Positions 1-6,262 are shown, numbered from the stretch's first letter. The stretch: DNA of 10,109 nt from an uncultured Clostridia bacterium (GCA_947565265.1 CANOFK010000022.1:1-10109), one strand, 5' to 3'. The notes: generated from the sequence alone by a model not told the origin. Numbers and translations: made by a program.

Positions 1-136
1 GGGTTTTGCCCTATGGTATTTCAACCCCTACAGGCCCTCCTGCCGGGAGAATTTTACCTCCGCTGTAGGCCGTTTTGTCATCCGGCTGGGGGACCACTGT
101 TTCTACAATCCCACAGAATTATACGCCGAAACATAG
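1..136 (+). CDS. cwlJ: CwlJ-like spore cortex-lytic hydrolase, 3' end only
   Basis: This is the last 44 codons of a gene entering from the left edge, read from base 2 and ending at TAG 134-136. The tail contains ALWYFNPYRPSC, then FVIRLGDHCFYNPT. This matches the C-terminal signature of the SleB/CwlJ cell wall hydrolase family (Hydrolase_2), and the LWYF...HCFYxPT pattern is closer to CwlJ than to SleB. CwlJ-type enzymes degrade spore cortex peptidoglycan during germination and sit in the spore coat. In Bacillus, CwlJ needs GerQ for this placement, and the next gene here, 52 bases downstream on the same strand, looks like gerQ, which supports the call. The catalytic part lies outside the window, so activity cannot be judged. 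A general SleB-family hydrolase is the alternative. Confidence 0.72.
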   Translation, partial: GFALWYFNPYRPSCRENFTSAVGRFVIRLGDHCFYNPTELYAET

Positions 137-188
137 GTTAATACAGAAACAACGTATGTACACCATCTAACCTGAAGGGGGAATCCAC

Positions 189-611
189 ATGACAGAAAAC
201 CAAAGAGAATGCGGGCGGAATTCGTCCGCCATGCGGCGGCTCACCAGCCGGGCAGACTACCTCCGGGAGGCGGACGGCGCCGCCACCATGGACAATTTCG
301 AGCACCTGCCCCAGGAAGATTTTGACAGCGAAGAGATGCGGGGCACCATGCAGTCCATCCTGTCCCAGAATATCGGCAATTTTGTGGTGGTCGAGTTCCT
401 CATCGGCACCGAGCAGATGGTGCGCAAGCAGGGTATGCTCTACCTGGTAGGCCGCAGTTTTGTCACCCTTTATGACGAACCGGCCAATAATTTCATTGTG
501 TGCGATGTATTTTCTATCAAGTTTGTATATTTCTATATGCCCAACGAGCGCCCCCGCTTTAACTACAACCTGTTGCCGCCCCCTCACGGCGGCAACGGTA
601 TGCGCCGCTAA
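189..611 (+). CDS. gerQ: GerQ-like spore coat protein
   Basis: A 140-residue soluble protein with no signal peptide or membrane segment. The first ~48 residues are polar and charged and look disordered. Residues ~50-117 form a compact domain (MQSILSQNIGNFVVVEF ... GMLYLVGRSFVTLYDEP ... KFVYFYMP) resembling the C-terminal domain of GerQ, in which a short helix (SxLxxNxG) precedes beta strands and a conserved (I/V)xFxxF/Y end. GerQ is a coat protein that positions CwlJ in the spore, and the adjacent upstream gene is CwlJ-like. Bacillus GerQ has a long Q-rich N-terminus that transglutaminase crosslinks; this protein lacks such a region and is shorter. The ATG at 189 is preceded by AAGGGGG (174-180) at good spacing. 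The basic, proline-rich tail after residue 128 is poorly conserved in character. The family call rests on the pattern plus the neighbour. Confidence 0.62.
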   Translation: MTENQRECGRNSSAMRRLTSRADYLREADGAATMDNFEHLPQEDFDSEEMRGTMQSILSQNIGNFVVVEFLIGTEQMVRKQGMLYLVGRSFVTLYDEPANNFIVCDVFSIKFVYFYMPNERPRFNYNLLPPPHGGNGMRR

Positions 612-641
612 AGCCCAGTCCGCCCCGTCCCACCCAACCAA

Positions 642-687
642 AAAGCGTAGCCCCCAAAAGCCGCAGGGGGCTACGCTTTCCCTTTTT
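642..687. terminator. Bidirectional rho-independent terminator between gerQ and the MATE gene
   Basis: A perfect 14-bp inverted repeat: AAAGCGTAGCCCCC at 642-655 and its reverse complement at 666-679, with a 10-base loop. On the plus strand it is followed by a T-rich stretch (cccttttta). On the minus strand the stem is flanked by an A/T run that gives TTTTT just after the second arm. It lies 30 bases past the gerQ stop and 57 bases past the MATE stop, so it can end both convergent transcripts. Confidence 0.85.
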
Positions 688-735
688 ATGCCGCCTGATA
701 AGCCCCCTGCCGCGGGGGAGAGGCCAGGCCCTACC

Positions 736-2145
736 TTACGCCTTGCCGCCGGCAGCCTTGGTGATGGCCTTCTTCTTCCAGCCGCCCCTGGCGTAGGCGA
801 TAACCGTAAGCACCGCGCCCGCCACCCAGGAGATCACCAGGGACAGGAACAGGGGGTCTGGCGTGCCGGAGCCCATAGCGCCGCCCGCAGGCCGGGTCAG
901 GAACTCCAGCCCGTAAGCCACAGGCACCCGGATAACGACGGTGGTAATCACAGAGATCCACATAGGGGTCATGGTGTCCCCCGCGCCCCGCATCACGCCG
1001 GAGAGGATCTGTGTCACCGCCATAGCTATGTAGCCGATGGCCAGGGTGTTCAACATCCGCTGGCCCAGGTCAATTACCGCCGGCGTGCTGGTAAACATCA
1101 GCATCAGGTATTTGCCAAAAATCAAAATCAGCCCCACCAGTACCACCGAAACCCCCAGGCCCATCAACATACCGGCCTTAGCGCCCTTTTCGGTACGGTC
1201 CAGCCGGCCCGCGCCCATATTCTGGCCGGTGTAGGTGGTCATAGCCGAGCCAAAGGTGAAGTTGGGCATCATGGCAAAGCCGTCCACCCGCATTACCACC
1301 GTGTTGGCCGCCAGCACCGACGCGCCAAAGGAGTTGGTCAAAGACTGGATGATGATCATGGCAAAGGAGAAAATCGCCTGGGTCAGGCCGCTGGGCAGGC
1401 CAAGCCTTACCAGCCGGTTAACATAGGCAGATTTGGGCCACAGCCCCCGCCAGCTTACGTCAAATACATCCCGCATACGCAGCAGCCGCACCATGCACAG
1501 TATGCCGGAAATCAGTTGGGAGATAATGGTCGCCCAGGCAGCCCCGGCCACCCCCATCTTCAGCCCGGCCACAAACCACACGTCCAGGCCGATGTTCAGG
1601 AAACAGGCCACCAGCAAAAACACCAGGGGCATAATCGAGTCCCCCAGCCCCCGCAGTACGCCGGAGATAATATTGTAGTACGCGCTGCCCAAAATGCCCA
1701 AAAACAGGATGATCAAATACCCGCAGGCCATGTCATAGATCTCCTGGGGGGTGTCCAGCAGGCGCATCACCGGGTGGGTAATCAGCGGCCCCACCACCAT
1801 AATAAACACCGAGGTCACAAAGGTAGCCGTAATGGTGGTGCCAATGGTGGCGGAAAGGCTGTCCCGCTCCTTGGCCCCAAAGTACTGGGAGGCCATTACG
1901 CTGGCCCCCACGGACACGCCCATAAACAGTACCAGCAGCAGGTTGATCACCGGGTTGCTGGCCCCAATGGCCGCCAAAGCGCCATCCCCCACGTAGTTGC
2001 CCACCACAATAGAGTCCACCGTGCTGTAAAGCTGCTGGGCCATGTTGCCAATCAGCAAGGGCACAGAAAAGCGGATAAGGTTTTTGGTGGGGCTGCCCTG
2101 GGTCATATCCTGCGCCTCAAAAAGGGCAGAGAGCTTGCCTGCCAT
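736..2145 (-). CDS. MATE-family multidrug/cation antiporter
   Basis: A 469-residue polytopic membrane protein, the usual length of the family, with about 12 hydrophobic segments in two homologous halves. The N-terminal half begins LIRFSVPLLIGNMAQQLYSTVDSIVVGNYVG, the standard MATE opening (short charged N-terminus, P in TM1, QQ.Y...D.I.VG). The second half starts near LVRLGLPSGLTQAIFSFAM, with GQNMGAGR and SGVMRGAGDT as the repeat of GLGDS in half one. MATE proteins export organic cations and drugs using a Na+ or H+ gradient; the substrate cannot be read from sequence. The start at 2145 is supported by AAGGAAGGGA about 7 bases upstream. The gene is last in the leftward run, separated from the GNAT gene by 250 bases that contain a promoter and hairpin leader, so it is probably its own transcription unit. 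Confidence 0.93.
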   Translation of the reverse strand: MAGKLSALFEAQDMTQGSPTKNLIRFSVPLLIGNMAQQLYSTVDSIVVGNYVGDGALAAIGASNPVINLLLVLFMGVSVGASVMASQYFGAKERDSLSATIGTTITATFVTSVFIMVVGPLITHPVMRLLDTPQEIYDMACGYLIILFLGILGSAYYNIISGVLRGLGDSIMPLVFLLVACFLNIGLDVWFVAGLKMGVAGAAWATIISQLISGILCMVRLLRMRDVFDVSWRGLWPKSAYVNRLVRLGLPSGLTQAIFSFAMIIIQSLTNSFGASVLAANTVVMRVDGFAMMPNFTFGSAMTTYTGQNMGAGRLDRTEKGAKAGMLMGLGVSVVLVGLILIFGKYLMLMFTSTPAVIDLGQRMLNTLAIGYIAMAVTQILSGVMRGAGDTMTPMWISVITTVVIRVPVAYGLEFLTRPAGGAMGSGTPDPLFLSLVISWVAGAVLTVIAYARGGWKKKAITKAAGGKA

Positions 2146-2211
2146 AAAACGATCCCTTCCTTCCTAAATAAAGTAATAAAGTACAAAAACAGGCCAGACA
2201 CATCCCAAACA

Positions 2212-2272
2212 AGGCATACAAATAAGGCCCCGGCGAAACCCGCCTGCGCCTTATTTCAAGGTATATCTGCCT
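2212..2272 (-). promoter_or_regulatory. Structured 5' leader of the MATE gene
   Basis: A long inverted repeat. The core stem is AAATAAGGC (2220-2228) with GCCTTATTT (2248-2256), and inside it GGCG (2232-2235) pairs with CGCC (2241-2244). Outer pairing adds AGGCA (2212-2216) with TGCCT (2268-2272) and a 3-bp TAC/GTA step (2217-2219 with 2261-2263). A transcript from the promoter at 2281 would begin within two or three bases of the base of this stem. No U-run follows on the minus strand (TTATTTGTATGCC), so it is not a canonical terminator. It may be a 5' stabilising hairpin, an attenuator or an unrecognised riboswitch; I do not match it to a known riboswitch class. Confidence 0.5.
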
Positions 2273-2280
2273 ACCGTTCC

Positions 2281-2289
2281 ATTATAGCA
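2281..2289 (-). promoter_or_regulatory. Extended -10 promoter for the MATE gene
   Basis: On the minus strand this reads TGCTATAAT, a perfect TGnTATAAT extended -10 element. At 17-base spacing the -35 position (2304-2309) reads GAGATT, a poor match, which is acceptable for extended -10 promoters. The predicted start is near 2274, about 129 bases before the MATE start codon and just before the hairpin leader. It lies downstream of the GNAT stop (2396). Confidence 0.55.
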
Positions 2290-2395
2290 CAAAACCCTGC
2301 CAAAATCTCTACCGCGTATTCTACAAAGTTCTGGCCAAAATTTCCTGCAAATTTTCGACTATTTGCACAGATTCCGCCCGTTTGGCGGAAGAACT

Positions 2396-2932
2396 TTACA
2401 GCGTGTATTCCATCTGTACGTCGCAGGGCTCCTTTTCCACATGGGGCGGGTCGTACTCCAGGGCCTCCACACAGCCCATGGCCCGGTAAAACGCCTGGGA
2501 TTCCTCCGCCGACATGGCGGAGATATACAGCTTTTCTGCCCCCAGCCTCCGGGCCTCCTCCGCCGCCAGGGAAAACAGCCTGCGCCCCAGCCCCCGGCCC
2601 CGCAGCTCCTCCGAAACGTGCAGTTCCGCCAGCACCGCGTACTGGCCCCGGCTGCCAATGCGCCGGCCGTCCACGCTGGAAAAGCCCTTCAGCCAGCCGT
2701 CCGCAAAGGCCCCCCATACCGCGCCGCCGCTGGCAAGCACATCCCGTAGCTGCCCGCATACCCGCCGGTGGTCCGCGGCGTCCCAGTCGTCGGTAAAGGC
2801 GATGTCCCGCAGCACCCACTGGCCGTCTATCTTCCGCCAGCAGCGCTTTACGTCCTGGTGCCGCCGGAACCTCCTCAACAGTTCGGGGGAGAGCTCCCCC
2901 GCCGTTATTTCCCTATATGTAATATCCGCCAT
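2396..2932 (-). CDS. GNAT-family N-acetyltransferase
   Basis: A 178-residue protein with a single GNAT fold in the C-terminal half. Motif A is LAELHVSEELRGRGLGRRLF at residues 101-120, containing the acetyl-CoA pyrophosphate loop RGRGLG. It is followed by the helix AAEEARRLGAEKLYISA and motif B (AFYRAMGC, 147-154). The N-terminal ~70 residues (RHQDVKRCWRK, then WVLRDIAFTDDW) are a family-specific lead-in. It transfers acetyl from acetyl-CoA to an unknown amine. The ATG at 2932 is preceded by AGGAGG that overlaps the folK stop codon (TAGGAGG), with only 8 bases between the genes, so translation is coupled to folK. Nothing ties it chemically to folate; it is probably a passenger at the end of the fol transcript. 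Confidence 0.88.
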   Translation of the reverse strand: MADITYREITAGELSPELLRRFRRHQDVKRCWRKIDGQWVLRDIAFTDDWDAADHRRVCGQLRDVLASGGAVWGAFADGWLKGFSSVDGRRIGSRGQYAVLAELHVSEELRGRGLGRRLFSLAAEEARRLGAEKLYISAMSAEESQAFYRAMGCVEALEYDPPHVEKEPCDVQMEYTL

Positions 2933-2940
2933 AACGCCTC

Positions 2941-3417
2941 CTATTTGTACAGCCGCACGCCGGTTTTGTCTACGGCCTCGTAGGCGGCGGCAAAGTTAAA
3001 CCCCAGCCCGCTGTGCAGGGGGAACAGGTCAGACAAGGGCACCAGCACAAAAGCCCGCTGCAAAATGCCCGGGTGGGGCACCGTAAGCCGGGGGGTACTG
3101 CTGGTAAATCCCTCGCACAGCAGCAGGTCGATGTCCAGCGTCCTGGCCCCGTGGTACTCTTGGCGCACCCGGCCCAGGTCTGTTTCAATGCCCAGGCAGG
3201 CGTCCAGCAGGGCATCCGGTTCCAGGATGGTGTCTATCAATACGCAGCAGTTCAGGTAATCTTCTTGCTGGCTCAGCACGTCAAAGGGCTCTGTTTCGTA
3301 GATGCTGGAAATCGCCAAAATCCCCGCCCCCGGCAGCCCTTCCAGGCGGCTGAAAGCGGCGGCCAGGTTTTCTTCCCGCTGGCCCAGGTTGCTGCCAATG
3401 CCCAACACGGCCTTCAT
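2941..3417 (-). CDS. folK: 2-amino-4-hydroxy-6-hydroxymethyldihydropteridine pyrophosphokinase
   Basis: HPPK uses ATP to pyrophosphorylate 6-hydroxymethyl-7,8-dihydropterin, giving the substrate of FolP. The protein is 158 residues, the usual size. Visible motifs are GIGSNLGQREENL (6-18), SSIYETEPF (37-45), ARTLDIDLL (91-99) with the two Mg-binding aspartates D95 and D97, and VPHPGILQRAFVLVPL (113-128) with H115; these numbers coincide with the E. coli active-site numbering. The usual GPRTLD is GARTLD here. The reading frame is open upstream to 3555, but MKAVLGIGSN is the standard N-terminus, and its ATG (3415-3417) forms an ATGA overlap with the folB stop, so the shorter form is chosen. Confidence 0.95.
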   Translation of the reverse strand: MKAVLGIGSNLGQREENLAAAFSRLEGLPGAGILAISSIYETEPFDVLSQQEDYLNCCVLIDTILEPDALLDACLGIETDLGRVRQEYHGARTLDIDLLLCEGFTSSTPRLTVPHPGILQRAFVLVPLSDLFPLHSGLGFNFAAAYEAVDKTGVRLYK

Positions 3418-3791
3418 AGGTCCCCGCCCCCTTCCCGCTGTACCTGTATCTCCACCGCCACATAGTCGAATACCGCGTTCATAGGTGCCTCCGGTTTCTT
3501 CAGGGTCAGCCCCACGGCCTGCACCCTGGGGTGCTCCGCCAGTATCCCGTCGCACACGGCCTGGGCAGCCCGCTCAATCAAATCATATTTCTCCCCGGTA
3601 AATACCCGCTGTACGGTCTTGCGCACCGCGGCGTAATTCACCGTGTCCGCCAGATTGTCACTGTGCCGGGCCCTGGCCAGGTCGGCCCATAGGGTAATGT
3701 CCAGCACAAAGGGCTGCCCGTTTTCCTTCTCCTCCGGGTTCACCCCGTGGTAGGCGAATATCTCCAGCCCCTTCATATATATCTTGTCCAC
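3414..3791 (-). CDS. folB: Dihydroneopterin aldolase
   Basis: FolB cleaves dihydroneopterin to 6-hydroxymethyl-dihydropterin and glycolaldehyde. The protein is 125 residues, typical of the family. It opens with DKIYMKGLEIFAYHGVNPEE (2-21), carrying the YHG.. EE motif with the conserved glutamate, then NYAAV (Y53), LIERAA (E73, pterin-anchoring glutamate) and LTLKKPEAP (95-103) with the catalytic lysine. The start is GTG at 3789-3791: AAGGAGG lies 8 bases upstream of it, whereas the first ATG is five codons further in, too far from that site. It overlaps folK by 4 bases (ATGA). It is separated from folP by a 458-base repeat-bearing gap, so it depends on read-through or an unseen promoter. Confidence 0.95.
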   Translation of the reverse strand: MDKIYMKGLEIFAYHGVNPEEKENGQPFVLDITLWADLARARHSDNLADTVNYAAVRKTVQRVFTGEKYDLIERAAQAVCDGILAEHPRVQAVGLTLKKPEAPMNAVFDYVAVEIQVQREGGGDL

Positions 3792-4249
3792 GCTCTCTCC
3801 TCCTTAAGGCTGCCTCCGGCGGGCAGAGAAACTTTTTGAAAAAAGTTTCTCTGCACTCTTCAAAAACTTTTGTGCCGTTATCGGCCGCGCTGTTGCGTTA
3901 GCCCGGCTGCTCGACCTGTAGCCGTTTTTTCGTTTTTCTTGATTTATTTCTTGCTATGGGCTGTATAGCGGCTTTAACCGGGCCATTCTCTTGGCTCCGC
4001 ATAAAACCGTTAACTACGGGCGCATCCCACGCTTTTTCTGTTTCCGCCCGATGATTGGCCCGTTGGCGACATCTATTGGGGCCGCAGAAAGCCCATGTCC
4101 CCGCCCATAAAAACAAGGTATACGCCACCAACATCCTATTTCCCCATGCGCGTGCCGGCGGCCCAAATAAAATACGCTTTTCGTACGCGAGGAAGGGTTC
4201 CCAAAGGGGCCGTGCCCCTTTGGCAGGGATTCTTAAGGGGCAGCGCCCC
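3792..4249. other. Repeat-bearing intergenic stretch between folP and folB
   Basis: No convincing gene. It holds the 15-bp inverted repeat at 3823-3854, a nested pair of inverted repeats (CGGGCCA 3979-3985 with TGGCCCG 4056-4062; CGGGCG 4017-4022 with CGCCCG 4045-4050), and most of hairpin module A at its right end. A 13-base string at 3810-3822 is the exact reverse complement of 6224-6236 beside module B. A minus-strand frame is open over 3898-4323, but it has no ribosome binding site, runs antisense-style through the hairpin repeat and overlaps folP out of frame, so I treat it as noncoding. I see no clear sigma-A promoter for folB here. Confidence 0.6.
3823..3854 (-). repeat. Perfect 15-bp inverted repeat in the folB leader
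   Basis: GCAGAGAAACTTTTT at 3823-3837 and its exact reverse complement at 3840-3854, separated by two bases, so the real loop would use the terminal A-T pairs. A third segment, CAAAAACTTTT at 3861-3871, can pair with the middle segment over 8 bases as an alternative fold. It ends about 30 bases upstream of the folB GTG. On the transcribed strand no U-run follows, so it is not an ordinary terminator. It could be a repeat element or an alternative-fold leader. Confidence 0.7.
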
Positions 4250-4262
4250 TTAAGCCCCTTCC
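4193..4262. repeat. Two-hairpin palindromic repeat, copy A
   Basis: Two adjacent near-perfect hairpins. The first is CCAAAGGGGC (4201-4210) with GCCCCTTTGG (4214-4223), loop CGT. The second is CTTAAGGGGC (4232-4241) with GCCCCTTAAG (4245-4254), loop AGC. GGCAGGGAT links them, and the module opens with GGAAGGG. Copies B and C near 6162 and 6364 share the linker, the AGC loop and the GGGGC/GCCCC core but have different outer stem bases. The right arm contains the folP stop codon (4250-4252). Confidence 0.85.
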
Positions 4263-5089
4263 CCCAGCCGGCCGGCCCGCAGCGCGTCCGCCATCCGGGC
4301 GGCCTGAACAGACTCCCCCACATCGTGGACGCGGATCATGTCAGCGCCGCCCAGGATCGCGGCGGTATGGGCGGCGATGGTAGCGGGCAGGCGCCGGGGG
4401 AAGGGCGGGTTGCCGCAGTAAGCGCCGGTCACCCGTTTGCGGGAGGCAGCCATCAGGTAGGCTATGCCCGGCAGCTTGCAGTCCTGCACCCTGGCAATCA
4501 GCCGCAGGTTCTCCTCCATCGTCTTGCCAAAGCCGATGCCCGGGTCAAAGCACAGGCGTTCCGGGGCAATGCCCAACTGCACGGCGCGGTTGAGCCGCTG
4601 CTCAAAAAAGCGCCGGGCGGCCAGGCACACGTCCCCGCCCTCCCCGCCTCCGGGGAACATGACCACGCACCCGCAGCCCGAACCCGCCACGGCCTGTAGC
4701 ATCCCGTCCCCAAAGCCGGACACATCGTTGATGATATGCGCCCCGGCAGCCAGGGCCTTTTCCGCCACCTGGGGGTAAAAGGTGTCCACCGAAACCGGCA
4801 GCCTGGTGCGCCCCAAAATCCCCGGCAGCACCGCCCCCAGCCGGGCCCACTCCTCTTCGGGGCTCACCGCCTCATACCCCGGCCGGGTAGACTGCCCGCC
4901 CATATCCAGCACATCCGCCCCGTCCGCCTCCATCTCCAGCCCGTGGGCTAAAGCCTTTTCCGGCTGCAAAAACTGCCCGCCGTCCGAGAAGGAATCCGGC
5001 GTCACGTTTAAAATCCCCATGATGTAAGTGCGTGCCAATGGCAGGCAGTGGGCCCTGGCGCAAAAATGTGCCGGCTGCATCTCTGTCAT
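4250..5089 (-). CDS. folP: Dihydropteroate synthase
   Basis: FolP joins 6-hydroxymethyl-dihydropterin pyrophosphate with p-aminobenzoate to make 7,8-dihydropteroate; it is the sulfonamide target. The protein is 279 residues, normal length for this TIM-barrel enzyme. Motifs: IMGILNVTPDSFSDGG (23-38), LDMGGQSTRPG (61-71), VSVDTF (99-104), IINDVSGF (119-126), FDPGIGFGK (181-189), AASRKR (214-219) and MIRVHDV (251-257). The usual MH.(R/Q)G.P segment after strand 5 is VVMFPGGGEGG, with no histidine. The frame is open far upstream, but ATG 5087-5089 follows GGGGGAAAAG and forms an ATGA overlap with the stop of the preceding gene, so it is the chosen start. The stop codon lies inside hairpin repeat A, so the repeat shapes the C-terminus (GEGA). 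Confidence 0.95.
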   Translation of the reverse strand: MTEMQPAHFCARAHCLPLARTYIMGILNVTPDSFSDGGQFLQPEKALAHGLEMEADGADVLDMGGQSTRPGYEAVSPEEEWARLGAVLPGILGRTRLPVSVDTFYPQVAEKALAAGAHIINDVSGFGDGMLQAVAGSGCGCVVMFPGGGEGGDVCLAARRFFEQRLNRAVQLGIAPERLCFDPGIGFGKTMEENLRLIARVQDCKLPGIAYLMAASRKRVTGAYCGNPPFPRRLPATIAAHTAAILGGADMIRVHDVGESVQAARMADALRAGRLGEGA

Positions 5090-5463
5090 ACAATCTTTTC
5101 CCCCAATCCCATTTCCTGCCGCCACAGGGGTGGCGGGCCGTCGTCTGCCCAGTACTCGTCCATTTGGGCGATCTTCCCTCCCGCAAACCGGAAGATGCCG
5201 GTCACATGGAAGGAAGGGCCGCCCTCCTTGGCAAACACCCTGGCCACCGTAACCAGCGTATCCCCCGCCCAAAGTTCCCGCTCCACCCGGCCGTCCCATT
5301 GGCCGGGATACGCGCAGTTGGCCCGTACATACTCCGCCACGGTAAAGCGCTCGTTGGTGCAAGGCCAATGGATCCGGGCGCCGGGCGCAAACCAGCCCGG
5401 CAAAGCCGCCGGGTCCTGGGCCAGCACGTCCCGCCAAAAGGCCCCGGCCTGAAACCCCGCCAT
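5086..5463 (-). CDS. NTF2/SnoaL-like small protein inside the folate operon
   Basis: A 125-residue soluble protein. Features fit the NTF2-like (SnoaL/DUF4440-type) cone fold: an N-terminal helix FWRDVLAQDPAALPGWFAPGARIHW (9-33), a second helix around FTVAEYVRANCAYPG (40-54), then strands RVERELWAGDTLVTVARVFAK (59-79) and FHVTGIFRFAGGKIAQMDEYWADDG (85-109). The last (GKI..MDEYW.D) is the typical closing strand of SnoaL-like proteins. Family members may be enzymes or small-ligand binders, and no reaction can be assigned. It starts with ATG immediately after the folE TAG (no gap), with GGAGGG inside the folE end as its binding site, and overlaps folP by ATGA. This double coupling suggests a role in, or at least co-expression with, pterin synthesis. 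Confidence 0.8.
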   Translation of the reverse strand: MAGFQAGAFWRDVLAQDPAALPGWFAPGARIHWPCTNERFTVAEYVRANCAYPGQWDGRVERELWAGDTLVTVARVFAKEGGPSFHVTGIFRFAGGKIAQMDEYWADDGPPPLWRQEMGLGEKIV

Positions 5464-6030
5464 CTACTTGCCCTCCAGCAGCGCCAGCACCTCGGCCCGG
5501 CTGCGGGCGTCCGAGCGCATACAGCCCCGCAGGGCAGAGGTCTGGGTCTTTGCCCCGGCGGCCCTGGCCCCCCGCATGGTCATGCACAGGTGTTCGGCCT
5601 CTATAAACACCGCCACCCCCTGGGGCTGCAAATTTTCGTACAGGAAATCCGCAATCTGCCCGGTCAGCCGCTCCTGTACCTGGGGGCGGCGGGCAAAGCA
5701 GTCCACAATCCGGGCGAACTTCGACAGGCCGATGATCCGCCCGTCCCTTGGTATATAGGCAATGTGAGCCCGGCCGATAAAAGGCAGCAGATGGTGTTCG
5801 CACACCGAGTAAAGGGGGATGTCCTTTACAAACACCAGCTCGTCGTGCTTGCCGCTTTCCTGAAAGATCTTCAAATGCTCCTTCGGGTTGCCGGCCAGCC
5901 CGGAGAATATCTCCCCGTACATCCTGGCCACCCGCTCCGGGGTTTCCCGCAATCCCTCCCGGCCCGGGTCCTCGCCCACGGCCTCCAGAATATCCCGTAC
6001 GGCCCGCTGTATCTTTTCCATATCAATCAT
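5464..6030 (-). CDS. folE: GTP cyclohydrolase I (type IA)
   Basis: FolE opens and rearranges GTP to 7,8-dihydroneopterin triphosphate, the first step of folate synthesis. The protein is 188 residues, typical of the short bacterial form. It shows the N-terminal helix with [16 protein letters not shown] (23-38), then [20 protein letters not shown] (75-94) with zinc ligands C77 and H80, [26 protein letters not shown] (101-126), and [11 protein letters not shown] (144-154) with the third zinc ligand C149. The ATG at 6028-6030 is preceded by AAAGGAAAG. It is the first fol gene after the tandem repeat block. I see no clear promoter in front, so it may be reached by read-through from rimO or started inside the repeats. 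Confidence 0.96.
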   Translation of the reverse strand: MIDMEKIQRAVRDILEAVGEDPGREGLRETPERVARMYGEIFSGLAGNPKEHLKIFQESGKHDELVFVKDIPLYSVCEHHLLPFIGRAHIAYIPRDGRIIGLSKFARIVDCFARRPQVQERLTGQIADFLYENLQPQGVAVFIEAEHLCMTMRGARAAGAKTQTSALRGCMRSDARSRAEVLALLEGK

Positions 6031-6060
6031 GTAATCACTTTCCTTTCTTCAAGGGCATCC

Positions 6061-6262
6061 CCGCAGCCGGAAGCCCCAAACCGGCAAAACAAGCAAAACG
6101 CAGGCAAGCGCCCCACTGGCGGCCGAGCAAACGGCCCAAGACGCTGAGAGCGGCAGATAACGGAAGGGGGTCCAGGGGCCTGTGGCCCCTGGCAGGGATC
6201 CGCAAGGGGCAGCGCCCCTTGTGCCGCCGGAGGCAGGCCCAAACAAGCGCAAACAGTCCCTG
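6061..6262. repeat. 202-bp tandem repeat, unit 1 (contains hairpin copy B)
   Basis: Begins CCGCAGCCGGAAGCCCC and is repeated head-to-tail from 6263 with an exact 202-base offset. Over the first 190 positions I count 7 differences, all transitions. The unit contains hairpin copy B: CCAGGGGCC (6172-6180) with GGCCCCTGG (6184-6192), and CAAGGGGC (6203-6210) with GCCCCTTG (6214-6221). Reading frames across it are open in several frames of the minus strand, which is a composition effect; 202 is not a multiple of 3, so the copies cannot encode the same in-frame repeat. Confidence 0.92.

Noticed and set aside
2372..2390. Hairpin TTCCGCC/GGCGGAA just after the GNAT stop as a terminator
   Set aside because: Only a 7-bp stem with no U-run on the minus strand; too weak to list as a terminator.
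460..2796. Plus-strand 778-codon open frame opposite the MATE and GNAT genes
   Set aside because: Composition shadow of the GC-rich genes on the other strand: H/Q/P-rich, no domain, and it crosses the terminator and the MATE promoter.
3898..4323. Minus-strand open frame of 141 codons between folB and folP
   Set aside because: No ribosome binding site, overlaps the end of folP out of frame, and its N-terminal part is translated hairpin repeat. It may be a dispersed noncoding element that happens to be open.
5090..5803. N-terminal extension of folP upstream of 5089
   Set aside because: The frame is open but out of frame with the NTF2-like gene and folE. The ATGA overlap, ribosome binding site and family length all place the start at 5089.
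5032..6147. Plus-strand 371-codon open frame opposite folE and the NTF2-like gene
   Set aside because: Antisense shadow with no ribosome binding site or domain; the minus-strand genes have clear catalytic motifs.
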